Assembly (NCBI GenBank): GCA_900543515.1
Contig: UQRW01000042.1
Location: 1 to 16,854 of the forward strand
Direction of reading: 5' to 3'
From: an uncultured Collinsella sp.
Lineage (GTDB): Bacteria > Actinomycetota > Coriobacteriia > Coriobacteriales > Coriobacteriaceae
DNA length: 16,854 bases
Shown piece after piece: positions 1-6,042 of the stretch (its first letter is position 1; every line of letters starts with the position of its first letter). Under the pieces are notes generated by a model. It was not told the origin of the DNA. It saw only the letters and a list, made by a program, of their open reading frames with translations, and ran no database searches. The position numbers and the translations under genes were made by a program.

Positions 1-20
1 GGCTCCGTTGCAGCGGAGCC
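1..20. repeat. Hairpin at the left edge, probably half of a larger terminator
   Basis: A perfect 7-bp inverted repeat, GGCTCCG and CGGAGCC, surrounds a 6-base loop. The sequence continues to the right as GGGCCTTGTT. A complementary AACAAGGCCC just outside the window would make this a long perfect terminator stem, but that part cannot be seen. It probably ends a gene left of the window. Confidence 0.35.
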
Positions 21-46
21 GGGCCTTGTTGCATTTGCCCAGATAA

Positions 47-83
47 AACCTGCCAAAATAAACCTGTCCCTTTTTGGCAGGTT
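47..83 (-). terminator. Terminator-like hairpin at the end of the GntR gene
   Basis: A perfect 12-bp inverted repeat (AACCTGCCAAAA at 47-58, TTTTGGCAGGTT at 72-83) has a 13-base loop. On the minus strand the stem starts in the GntR stop codon and is followed by TTTTATCT, a short U-tract. The loop and part of the arms read AAAAAGGGACAGGTTTATTTT on the minus strand, so the hairpin may be a small repeat element used as a terminator. Confidence 0.55.
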
Positions 84-813
84 AGCGGAGCTTGCTGGTC
101 TCGAAGTACTCGGGGAACTGGTCCAGAACCTCGGTTTGGTTGCGGAACATCATGTGCAGGTGCTTGCTGACCAAAAAGCTCGCTTCGATGGGGTCGCGAC
201 CGGCGATAGCGCGGCGAATCTGCTTGTGCTCGTTCACGATGTCCTGATTGTCGAGAACCTGCGTGGCAGCGCGCAGCCAGCGGAAGCGCTCAAGGTCGGC
301 ATTGGTCTCTTCGAGCCACGACCACACGGTGCTGCGACATGCGATGCTAAAAATCATGTGATGCATGAGGTTGTCGCTCAAAAAGAAGCCGATGCGATCC
401 TCTTCGGCCATGGCCTTTTCCTGCAGCACGATGGCGCGGTCGAGCTGCTCGATGCCAGCCGACGTGGCGCGCGCGCAGCACTCCACGATCACCTGCTTTT
501 CCAGATGCTCGCGGATGTAACAGGCACTCTCGGCAAGGGTGAGGTTGATGGGCGAGACGTAGGTACCGCTCTGGGGCACGGTGCGCACCAGGCCTTCCTG
601 CGCCAAACGAACCAAAGCCTCGCGCACAGGGGTGCGCCCCATATCTAGGTCGTCGCAAAGTTGCTTGACGCCCAGCTTTTCGCCCGGCTTGTAATCCAGG
701 TAGACGATTTTGCGTCGAATGGTGTGGTAGGACTGGTCCTGTAGGCTCGTTTCCTGCTCGCCGACGTGCATCGATTCTTCCATAGCGCCTCGCAACTGTT
801 CTATCAAACTCAT
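82..813 (-). CDS. GntR-family transcriptional regulator, FCD (FadR-like) subgroup
   Basis: This is a DNA-binding repressor or activator that senses a small, often carboxylic, ligand. Residues 25-88 form the GntR winged helix, with the recognition stretch GRTPVREALVRLAQEGLV at 59-76 and the wing QSGTYVSPI. Residues 95-230 are the all-helical FCD domain. Its usual metal ligands appear to be present: D147 and H151, H196 in NEHKQI, and H218 near the end. The length of 243 residues is normal for the family. The ATG at 813 has no Shine-Dalgarno sequence, so either the message is leaderless or translation starts at Met11 or Met15. The gene is divergent from the YeiH-type transporter at 977, which makes that transporter its likeliest target besides itself. 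The ligand cannot be told from sequence. The family call is firm; the target is inference. Confidence 0.9.
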   Translation of the reverse strand: MSLIEQLRGAMEESMHVGEQETSLQDQSYHTIRRKIVYLDYKPGEKLGVKQLCDDLDMGRTPVREALVRLAQEGLVRTVPQSGTYVSPINLTLAESACYIREHLEKQVIVECCARATSAGIEQLDRAIVLQEKAMAEEDRIGFFLSDNLMHHMIFSIACRSTVWSWLEETNADLERFRWLRAATQVLDNQDIVNEHKQIRRAIAGRDPIEASFLVSKHLHMMFRNQTEVLDQFPEYFETSKLR

Positions 814-976
814 ATGTCAGTTGTTAATTATGCCGCGAGTCAGCTCTCCGCGGTGGGTAATTCGGCTGTTGCCTGAGAACTATTGCGGCATCTTAGTCTG
901 TGTTTGCGCAAGGCTGCGCTCAATGTTGCCGTATCATAAGCCGTCGCAAACGTGAAATAGAAAGAAGGAGTCCCAT
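814..976. promoter_or_regulatory. Divergent promoter and operator region between gntR-type gene and yeiH
   Basis: These 163 bp serve two divergent genes. Two copies of ATGCCGC lie in opposite orientation (830-836, and 885-891 as GCGGCAT), each with TAA a few bases upstream in its own orientation; they are candidate sites for the GntR protein. A palindrome TTGCGCAA is at 904-911. CATAAT on the minus strand (827-832) could be the -10 of the regulator, which would put its transcript start very close to its ATG. For yeiH, a TATCAT at 932-937 is a weak -10, and AAGGAG at 965-970 is a clear ribosome site 6 bases before the ATG. Confidence 0.35.
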
Positions 977-2011
977 ATGCAACTGGCAAATATCGTACGC
1001 GAGCGCTGGAAAGGCGTCTTGTTCTGCCTAATCATCGCCATTCCCGCGACGTTGCTCGGCAAACAAATTGAGGTGGTCGGCGGGCCGGTATTTGCCATCC
1101 TCTTTGGCATGGTCCTGGCGCTCGTCTTTCCCAAGAATCGTCGCGAACAGCTCGCCGCTGGCGTCACCTATACGTCCAAAAAAGTCTTGCAGTACGCGGT
1201 TATCCTGCTTGGCTTTGGCATGAACCTCTCCCAGATTCTGTCCAAGGGCGCCCAGTCGCTGCCGATTATCGTGGCGACAATCTCGACCTCGCTTGTCATC
1301 GCCTTTGTGCTCTGCCACGTTATGAACGTGCCGGGTAAGATCGCGACGCTTGTGGGCGTGGGTTCGTCGATTTGCGGCGGTTCTGCCATCGCCGCGACCG
1401 CACCTGTCATCGATGCCAACGATCGCGAGATTGCCCAGGCTATTTCGGTCATCTTCCTGTTTAACGTTATCGCGGCGCTCGTGTTTCCGACGCTCGGCGG
1501 CATGCTCGGGCTGACCAACGAGGGCTTTGGCCTGTTTGCCGGTACCGCCATCAACGACACCTCGTCGGTAACGGCTGCGGCGAGCGCCTGGGACAGCATG
1601 CATCCCGGCGCCAATGTGCTCGAGAGCGCCACGGTGGTCAAGCTCACCAGAACGCTGGCCATTATCCCCATCACGTTGGTCCTCGCATGCTGGCAGATGC
1701 ATCTGGCGCGCAAGGCCGGCGGCGACGCCAAAAGCACGTTCTCGCTTAAGCGCGCGTTTCCCATGTTTGTGCTGTTCTTTGTGCTGGCGAGCGTAATCAC
1801 CACGGTGCTTCAGCTTCCCGCGTCTTTTACGGCGCCCATCAAGGAGCTGTCGAAGCTCTTTATCGTGATGGCCATGGCGGCTATTGGTTTTAATACCGAT
1901 ATCGTCGAGCTGGTCAAAAAGGGCGGCAAGCCCATCGCGCTGGGCTTTTGCTGCTGGATTGGCATTGCGTGCATGAGTTTGGGAATGCAACACGTACTGG
2001 GAATCTGGTAG
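977..2011 (+). CDS. yeiH: YeiH/UPF0324-family putative sulfate-exporter-type membrane protein
   Basis: This is an integral membrane protein of 344 residues, the usual length for the Cons_hypoth698 (UPF0324, YeiH) family, often annotated as a putative sulfate exporter. About ten hydrophobic segments can be seen, beginning at residues 13-27, 36-51 and 72-84. Family signatures are GVGSSICGGSAIAA at 127-140, GTAINDTSSVTAA at 189-201 and KLTRTL at 222-227. The start is the ATG with AAGGAG 6 bases upstream. It is divergent from an FCD-type GntR regulator, which may control it. Substrate is not established for most members; the sulfate name comes from annotation habit more than biochemistry. The family call is strong, the substrate is open. 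Confidence 0.9.
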   Translation: MQLANIVRERWKGVLFCLIIAIPATLLGKQIEVVGGPVFAILFGMVLALVFPKNRREQLAAGVTYTSKKVLQYAVILLGFGMNLSQILSKGAQSLPIIVATISTSLVIAFVLCHVMNVPGKIATLVGVGSSICGGSAIAATAPVIDANDREIAQAISVIFLFNVIAALVFPTLGGMLGLTNEGFGLFAGTAINDTSSVTAAASAWDSMHPGANVLESATVVKLTRTLAIIPITLVLACWQMHLARKAGGDAKSTFSLKRAFPMFVLFFVLASVITTVLQLPASFTAPIKELSKLFIVMAMAAIGFNTDIVELVKKGGKPIALGFCCWIGIACMSLGMQHVLGIW

Positions 2012-2058
2012 AGAAGTAGCTTGTTTGCGTGCTGCGTGCTGGCGAGCGCATTCTCACG

Positions 2059-2152
2059 GTGGAGCGATAGGAGCTCTTGCGGGTATGGCTTGTCCGCAGG
2101 TTTATAAGTCCCGAAGAGCTCTTATCGCCCCGCCAGGATGGCGATGCGGGGC
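2059..2152 (+). other. Structured intergenic region with two overlapping hairpins (possible RNA element)
   Basis: A long stem pairs 2064-2083 with 2110-2128: GCGATAGGAGCTCTTGCGGG against CCCGAAGAGCTCTTATCGC, with one mismatch and one bulge, around a loop of about 26 bases. GGTGG at 2059-2063 can extend the stem by pairing with CCCGCC at 2129-2134 (one bulge, one G-U pair). A second perfect hairpin, GCCCCGC (2127-2133) and GCGGGGC (2146-2152), uses some of the same bases, so the extended first stem and the second hairpin exclude each other. There is no U-tract, so it is a poor terminator for yeiH. It lies about 125 bases before the next gene. No known riboswitch or SRP, 6S or tmRNA motif was recognised. 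Confidence 0.4.
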
Positions 2153-2186
2153 AACACCTATACTCGCAGGACGGCGCTTTCTGCCC

Positions 2187-2240
2187 TATAGTGTTTGATG
2201 AGCAATATCGTTCAATTTTGAAACACTCGGTCGTGCGACC
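2187..2240 (+). promoter_or_regulatory. Possible promoter and operator for the NtrC-like regulator
   Basis: TATAGT at 2187-2192 is a good -10 match, but no convincing -35 stands 17 bases upstream. Just downstream are two dyads: GTGTTT (2191-2196) with AAACAC (2221-2226), and the compact palindrome GGTCGTGCGACC at 2229-2240. Either could bind a dimeric regulator, perhaps the product of the following gene. Assignment is inference. Confidence 0.3.
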
Positions 2241-2277
2241 GTCGGCGGCTGCATGTCGCCGCGGACAGGGGCAAATC

Positions 2278-3495
2278 ATGGATAGCGATGCCAAACTGAA
2301 CATCTTGACCGATGCCCTAGCTGCCGCCGGGGCCTCGGCATTGGCAATCGATGCGCGTGGGGACGTCGCGATCTCGACCATGAATGACGCGGCGCTCGAG
2401 CGGGATGTGGCGGCTTTTGTCGCTGAGCGCCTCGATCGTATAGGAGACGGCGCGCGTCTGGTTATGGGGCGTGCGGGTACGCGCCTGAGCCTGACCGTTC
2501 GCTCCGCCGACAAAGAGGGCGGGGGCCTTTGGGTCGTCGTGGTCCGCGAGGTGCGCGGCGCCGCGGCGCATGCGGGCATCGAGTGGCTCAACGCCGACGA
2601 AGTTGAGGCCCGCTACGAATCGAGCGCGTACGGCATCGTTGAGGGTGCCGCTGCGGTGGCCGCGCCGGTCGCCGAGAGTTACGCGCGCGGTGTGCCCCTT
2701 ATGCTCGAGGGCGAGCTGGGAGCGGGTCAGGTCGAGATCGCCAAGCGCCTCTATCTGGACGGTCCTTTTGCCGATCAGCCCTTTGTTTCCGTCGCGCTCG
2801 ATGAACTCACCGATCGCGGTTGGCGCCACGTGCTCAAAAGCGCCGAATCGCCGTTGTTCCAAACGGGGCTGACCCTTTGCATTGAGGGCTGGAATGCGGT
2901 TGGCCCTCAGCGCCTCCGCGAGCTCGTTTCCACGATGACCGACACCGCGTTGGCGACGCGCTGCCATGTGGTGCTGACAGCGAATGACATGCCGGGCGGC
3001 GGCGAAAGTGATCAAGCCGCCTTTGTGACCGAGCGTTTCGCCTGTGCGGTGAGTGTGGCGCCGGCAATCGCCGAGCAGGGAGCCGCGTCGACGAAGGTTG
3101 CGCGCTATTTGGAATATCTCGCTGATGCATTTGGGACGGCAGCGCCCACGCTGTCTGCCGCGGCGACGAAGACGCTCGATGCTTACCGCTGGCCGCGCAA
3201 TTATCTGCAGCTCCGCGAGGTCTCGGAACGACTGTATATATTGGTGGGGGCGGGCACGGTGGACCGCGCTGTGGCGGAGGAAGTACTCGCCCAAGAGGAC
3301 GTGATTAAGACCGCAACCTTTGGCGCCCCGACGCTCGAAAGTGACCTGTATATCCTGCGACCGCTGGCCGATACCGAGCGAGATATCGCGCATTTGGTTG
3401 TAGACCATCTCCACGGCAACCGAACCCGTGCGGCGGAGGTGCTGGGCATAAGCCGTACAACGCTGTGGCGCTTGCTGAAGGACGATGACCGTTGA
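2278..3495 (+). CDS. NtrC/PrpR-like regulator with degenerate AAA+ domain and Fis-type HTH
   Basis: This 405-residue protein has the plan of a sigma-54 activator whose ATPase motor is broken. Residues 1-95 form a small N-terminal sensory region without a recognised fold. Residues 115-325 resemble an AAA+ sigma-54-interaction domain: GELGAGQVE at 145-153 stands where Walker A would be, but Gln-Val replaces Lys-Glu; LTLCIEGWN at 198-206 replaces the Walker B FLDE motif; no GAFTGA loop is seen; YRWPRNYLQLREV at 303-315 matches the usual WPGNxREL segment. Residues 367-401 are a Fis-type helix-turn-helix (NRTRAAEVLGISRTTLWRLL). The start at 2278 has a GGACAGGGG ribosome site; an in-frame start at 2077 would run through the structured leader and is rejected. 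Such proteins in organisms without sigma-54 usually act on sigma-70 promoters. The target is unknown. Confidence 0.75.
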   Translation: MDSDAKLNILTDALAAAGASALAIDARGDVAISTMNDAALERDVAAFVAERLDRIGDGARLVMGRAGTRLSLTVRSADKEGGGLWVVVVREVRGAAAHAGIEWLNADEVEARYESSAYGIVEGAAAVAAPVAESYARGVPLMLEGELGAGQVEIAKRLYLDGPFADQPFVSVALDELTDRGWRHVLKSAESPLFQTGLTLCIEGWNAVGPQRLRELVSTMTDTALATRCHVVLTANDMPGGGESDQAAFVTERFACAVSVAPAIAEQGAASTKVARYLEYLADAFGTAAPTLSAAATKTLDAYRWPRNYLQLREVSERLYILVGAGTVDRAVAEEVLAQEDVIKTATFGAPTLESDLYILRPLADTERDIAHLVVDHLHGNRTRAAEVLGISRTTLWRLLKDDDR

Positions 3496-3579
3496 GCGAG
3501 GCGCCCGTGACCGCACGCGACGCGTGTGCTACAGTCCAAAGCGTTATTGTTTCGATTTGGTTACGGCGTGCGAGGGCAT

Positions 3580-4149
3580 ATGGCTGAGACTTCAAAACCG
3601 AGCCGCAGAAGGCGGAGCGCCGCGCCGGTTAACCGACGCACGACATCGGTGACGTGGGGCAAACACGCCTCGGGGTTTGATGGCTCGTTCAAGCGCACTA
3701 AATATGGCTATCCTTCGGCAAGCGCTCGCTTGGCAATGCAGGCAGAGTCCTCGCTGTGGGGCCGCAAGCGCGTGGTGGGCTCAAAGCTCAAGCACGACGG
3801 CACGCTCGGTTACATCAGCCGCGGGGCGGCTCGCCGCAGCGGGCTCAATCCCGCTGGTTGGCATCGTTATGTGCCGATCGTGGCCGTCGTTGCAGTGATT
3901 GTCATCGCGCTCGCAGCGCTTGGCTACGCCGGCGGCGGCGCCAACTTGGACGCAGTGTTTAAATCGCCCGAGCTCGCGCATGCAGGCACAGAAGTTGTCG
4001 AGGGCGCGCAGACTCAGACGGGCGTGGCGCCCCAGCGCGGCATTGTTGCGGCAGCCACCACCATCGCCGATGCTCAAAAGGACGAGAGCGAACATGGCAA
4101 CGATACCGAAGCGACTCAGGAGAACGAAGCCGCATCGAACCAGACATAA
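3580..4149 (+). CDS. Hypothetical single-pass membrane protein
   Basis: I do not recognise a family for this 189-residue protein. The first 95 residues are strongly basic (for example SRRRRS at 8-13 and GRKRVVGSKLK at 61-71), with many Ser, Gly and aromatic residues. One hydrophobic helix spans about 98-117. The remaining 70 residues are rich in Ala, Glu, Asp, Gln and Asn, and look disordered. By the positive-inside rule the basic part is cytoplasmic and the acidic tail lies outside; there is no N-terminal signal peptide. The ATG at 3580 was chosen over an upstream in-frame TTG/CTG because the MAETS start follows GAGGG, although the spacing is only 3 bases. It follows the NtrC-like gene after 84 bp, which may hold its own promoter. 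It ends at a large inverted repeat that probably terminates it. A cytoplasmic nucleic-acid or membrane-tether role would be guesswork. Confidence 0.7.
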   Translation: MAETSKPSRRRRSAAPVNRRTTSVTWGKHASGFDGSFKRTKYGYPSASARLAMQAESSLWGRKRVVGSKLKHDGTLGYISRGAARRSGLNPAGWHRYVPIVAVVAVIVIALAALGYAGGGANLDAVFKSPELAHAGTEVVEGAQTQTGVAPQRGIVAAATTIADAQKDESEHGNDTEATQENEAASNQT

Positions 4150-4154
4150 AGATA

Positions 4155-4221
4155 AGTTGCGGTGGAATACGGACTAAATGGGCTCATATAGAGCCAAAAC
4201 AGTCCGTATTTCACCGCAACT
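4155..4221. repeat. 67-bp inverted repeat with 21-bp fully paired arms, between convergent genes
   Basis: The arms 4155-4175 and 4201-4221 are complementary over 21 positions, with a single G-T pair (4165 with 4211). The arms begin AGTTGCGGTG and end in CACCGCAACT. A second hairpin, GGCTC (4181-4185) ATATA GAGCC (4191-4195), sits inside the loop. It starts 5 bases after the stop codon of the upstream gene and lies before the end of the convergent nitroreductase. It can act as a two-way terminator although there is no long T-tract. The length and perfection of the arms are unusual for a terminator and fit a small mobile palindromic repeat. Confidence 0.65.
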
Positions 4222-4234
4222 GCATAGGGCCGGC

Positions 4235-4250
4235 AGAAGGGGACGTTCCT
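4235..4250. repeat. GGGAC-type short motif after the nitroreductase stop codon
   Basis: The sequence AGAAGGGGACGTTCCT holds a near-palindrome, GGGAC and GTTCC. It lies 3 bases downstream of the nitroreductase stop. Related motifs containing AAGGGACAG sit just after two other stop codons in this window (minus strand of 55-75, and 9775-9804). Confidence 0.35.
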
Positions 4251-4253
4251 GGG

Positions 4254-4775
4254 TTACCTTACATAGACCACATTGTTGCGGCGGGGTTTTGCTCCGGGGA
4301 GCGTGTCCTCGGCGTAGCCAAGAATGCAGTTACCGACACCGCGCAGGCTGCCGTCGGCGGGCAGGCCCCAGCTGGCCAACAGCTCCAGGCCCTCGGGCGA
4401 GTCAAAGACCTCATGCGCGCGGTGAATCCAGCACGAATCGACACCCAGTGCATAGGCGGCGTTGAGCAGGTTGCCCATGGCGAGCGAGCCGTCTTCCAGA
4501 TGTGTGGGCACGCTGCGGTCAACCAGCACCACCACAACGGTCTTGGCGCCATAGAAGGGGTCGCTGTTGCTGCCCATGACCTGGGCGTTGAGCTGTGAGA
4601 GACGCTCGACGGTCGCGGGGTCGGTGACGGCGACAAACGTCACCGGCTGGCGGCCCATGCCGCTCGGTGCATATTGGCCGGCTTCGATAATACGTGCAAG
4701 CTTTTCGGCCTCGACGGGACGATCGCTGTAGTTGCGGCAGCTGCGGCGGTGAATGAGTGCTTCGATAGTCTCCAT
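4254..4775 (-). CDS. Nitroreductase-family FMN oxidoreductase
   Basis: This is a 173-residue flavoprotein of the nitroreductase superfamily, which uses FMN and NAD(P)H to reduce nitro compounds, quinones or related acceptors in the cytoplasm. The N-terminal FMN-phosphate motif RRSCRNY is at about residues 9-15, followed by APSGMGRQP. The central GSLAMGNLLNAAYALGVDS segment and the C-terminal CILGYAE segment are typical of the family. The length fits the short single-domain type. The ATG at 4775 was chosen because AAGGAG lies 7 bases upstream; an in-frame ATG at 4871 would add 32 residues unlike the family. It is transcribed alone and converges on the membrane-protein gene. Substrate cannot be deduced. 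Confidence 0.88.
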   Translation of the reverse strand: METIEALIHRRSCRNYSDRPVEAEKLARIIEAGQYAPSGMGRQPVTFVAVTDPATVERLSQLNAQVMGSNSDPFYGAKTVVVVLVDRSVPTHLEDGSLAMGNLLNAAYALGVDSCWIHRAHEVFDSPEGLELLASWGLPADGSLRGVGNCILGYAEDTLPGAKPRRNNVVYVR

Positions 4776-4886
4776 GGTGTCTCCTTGCGGTGGCGTTGCA
4801 GATGCCCCGTTCATACCCGCCAGGCTTAAACGATAGACGGTCAATTGCCCGGCCAAAAGGATAGATTCCAATTGGGAAAGTAGGTT

Positions 4887-4915
4887 TGCATAAAAGTACC
4901 TTCAGAATGTGACAA
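4887..4915 (-). promoter_or_regulatory. Candidate promoter of the nitroreductase gene
   Basis: On the minus strand TTGTCA (4915-4910) is followed after 17 bases by TATGCA (4892-4887). The -35 is good and the -10 moderate. Transcription would start near 4880, giving a 5' leader of about 105 bases. The rest of the 294-bp divergent gap (4776-5069) shows CAATTG-type palindromes near 4841 and 4870 and two similar stretches, ACGTTTTATC (4933-4942) and ACGTTTATC (5024-5032), of unknown meaning. Confidence 0.4.
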
Positions 4916-5069
4916 ACAAATGGGATGGTTAAACGTTTTATCCCGTCTACCCTGCGGTTTTTTACCACTTGCCTAAATGACGAACGCATAACCTCTGATA
5001 AAGGTTTTACTAAAGGAGTACCAACGTTTATCAATGCGCCGTGGTGGCGCCGGGCCAGGAGGTAACATC

Positions 5070-5360
5070 ATGTTCCAGGCTGGAGATGTCGTCGAGACCG
5101 ATTTCGAAGGATTTCTGAAGCTGCTGCGTTCCAAGACGCGCGCTTTCGTGTCGATCAACGATCACGAGTACTACATCACGCACACCGATGGCTATTGGCG
5201 TGTTCAGGATTGCGAGGCCCTCAACGACAAGGGCCACTTTACTGACTGCTCCGAGCTGGTCAACACGGTCTGCGAGGTCGTCGAGCTGCCGTGGATTGCC
5301 GGCAAGAGCCTGCATGACAGCTTCTCGGGCGCTACGGTCTATGAGGCCGTCGCCGCTTAA
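5070..5360 (+). CDS. Small conserved-looking hypothetical protein
   Basis: This is a 96-residue acidic, soluble protein; I do not recognise the family. It begins MFQAGDVVETDFEGFLK and holds a Tyr/His-rich patch, HEYYITHTDGYW at about 32-43, and three cysteines (48, 60 and 68). No membrane segment or signal peptide is seen. The start is certain: a perfect AGGAGG lies at 5057-5062, 7 bases before the ATG. The strong ribosome site and a textbook terminator 27 bases after the stop argue for a real, well-expressed single gene. Predicted secondary structure is mixed alpha/beta. Function is unknown. Confidence 0.8.
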   Translation: MFQAGDVVETDFEGFLKLLRSKTRAFVSINDHEYYITHTDGYWRVQDCEALNDKGHFTDCSELVNTVCEVVELPWIAGKSLHDSFSGATVYEAVAA

Positions 5361-5386
5361 CAGGCAATAAAACTCGATTTTCACGT

Positions 5387-5422
5387 GACCGCTGGCGCCG
5401 CCCCCGCGCCGGCGGTCTTTTT
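5387..5422 (+). terminator. Intrinsic terminator of the 96-residue protein gene
   Basis: A 12-bp GC-rich stem pairs GACCGCTGGCGC (5387-5398) with GCGCCGGCGGTC (5406-5417), with one T-G pair and a 7-base loop, followed directly by TTTTT. Confidence 0.9.
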
Positions 5423-5465
5423 CTGCCGATAGGCCATAAAAATGTACGCATTTGCGGAGAGGCTG

Positions 5466-5494
5466 TTGACGATAGTCAAAACTCGGACTAATCT
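5466..5494 (+). promoter_or_regulatory. Promoter of the marR-ABC operon
   Basis: TTGACG (5466-5471) and TAATCT (5489-5494) are spaced by exactly 17 bases, the best sigma-70-type promoter in the window. The -35 is the left half of a dyad, TTGAC-N4-GTCAA (5466-5479). Transcription would start near 5501. Confidence 0.7.
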
Positions 5495-5527
5495 AGAGAC
5501 ACAAAATTGGTCAAAAATCGGACAATC
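5475..5527 (+). repeat. Two direct repeats overlapping the marR promoter: candidate operators
   Basis: GTCAAAACTCGGACTAATC (5475-5493) is repeated as GTCAAAAATCGGACAATC (5510-5527), 35 bases apart, with one substitution and one missing base. The first copy covers the spacer and -10; the second lies just past the predicted start of transcription. That arrangement suits repression, most simply by the MarR protein encoded immediately downstream. Confidence 0.6.
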
Positions 5528-5541
5528 GAATGGTGGGATAG

Positions 5542-6042
5542 ATGAATAGTGCGGTTGCACTGGTCGACTTCGACCGGTTGCTCAATGGACTCGACCATAT
5601 CTATTCGGAGTTCTCGCGCGCCTGCGGCCTTTCGGACTGCGCTTACTGGATGCTCGTCGATACCAGCACGGCGGGCGGCAGTATTGCCGTAAGCCGTCTG
5701 ACAAGCGAATGGTTCTACAGCAAGCAGACCATCAACTCGGCAATTAAAACCTTGACGGCGCGGGGCTTCGCAACGTTAGAGTTTGCCGAAGGCAGCCGTA
5801 AGAACAAGGTTGTGAGCCTGACCGAAGAGGGCAGGCGATTTGCCGAGCGTTATGCGCTGCCGGCACTCAAGGCCGAGCAGCGAGCCTTTGGCGCGCTTGA
5901 GCCGTGTGAGCAGCGCGAGATTATGCGCTTGATCGGCAAATTCTCTCAGGTGCTCGGCGACGAGTGCGAGACATTTAAACAGCAGGTGGCAGCCGCAAGC
6001 CAGATGCAAGATCGACGTGAGGGGGAGTCGTGCGACTGTTAA
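5542..6042 (+). CDS. MarR-family transcriptional repressor
   Basis: This 166-residue cytoplasmic DNA-binding protein belongs to the MarR winged-helix family, which usually represses efflux genes until a small molecule or oxidant binds. The winged helix spans about 48-97: VSRLTSEWFYSKQTINSAIK is the helix-turn-helix, and EGSRKNKVVSLTEEGRRF the wing and following helix. Helices at 8-30 and 105-150 would form the dimer interface. Five cysteines (28, 33, 122, 137 and 164/166 region) are noticeable but no redox motif is established. The ATG at 5542 follows a weak GGTGGGA site. Its last 13 bases overlap the first ABC gene, so the two are probably translated together. Repeats over its promoter suggest that it controls its own operon. 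Confidence 0.9.
   Translation: MNSAVALVDFDRLLNGLDHIYSEFSRACGLSDCAYWMLVDTSTAGGSIAVSRLTSEWFYSKQTINSAIKTLTARGFATLEFAEGSRKNKVVSLTEEGRRFAERYALPALKAEQRAFGALEPCEQREIMRLIGKFSQVLGDECETFKQQVAAASQMQDRREGESCDC

Noticed and set aside
1028..1993. Long minus-strand frame opposite yeiH
   Set aside because: Low-complexity, Arg/His/Asp-rich translation with no family signature; it mirrors codon bias of the real plus-strand gene.
2059..2152. SRP RNA, 6S RNA or a known riboswitch
   Set aside because: None of the conserved cores (GGAA tetraloop region, riboswitch junction motifs) could be found; only hairpin geometry is visible.
2077..2277. In-frame extension of the NtrC-like regulator by 67 residues
   Set aside because: It would start inside the long hairpin without a ribosome site and would cross the predicted promoter; the ATG at 2278 has a good ribosome site and a natural start.
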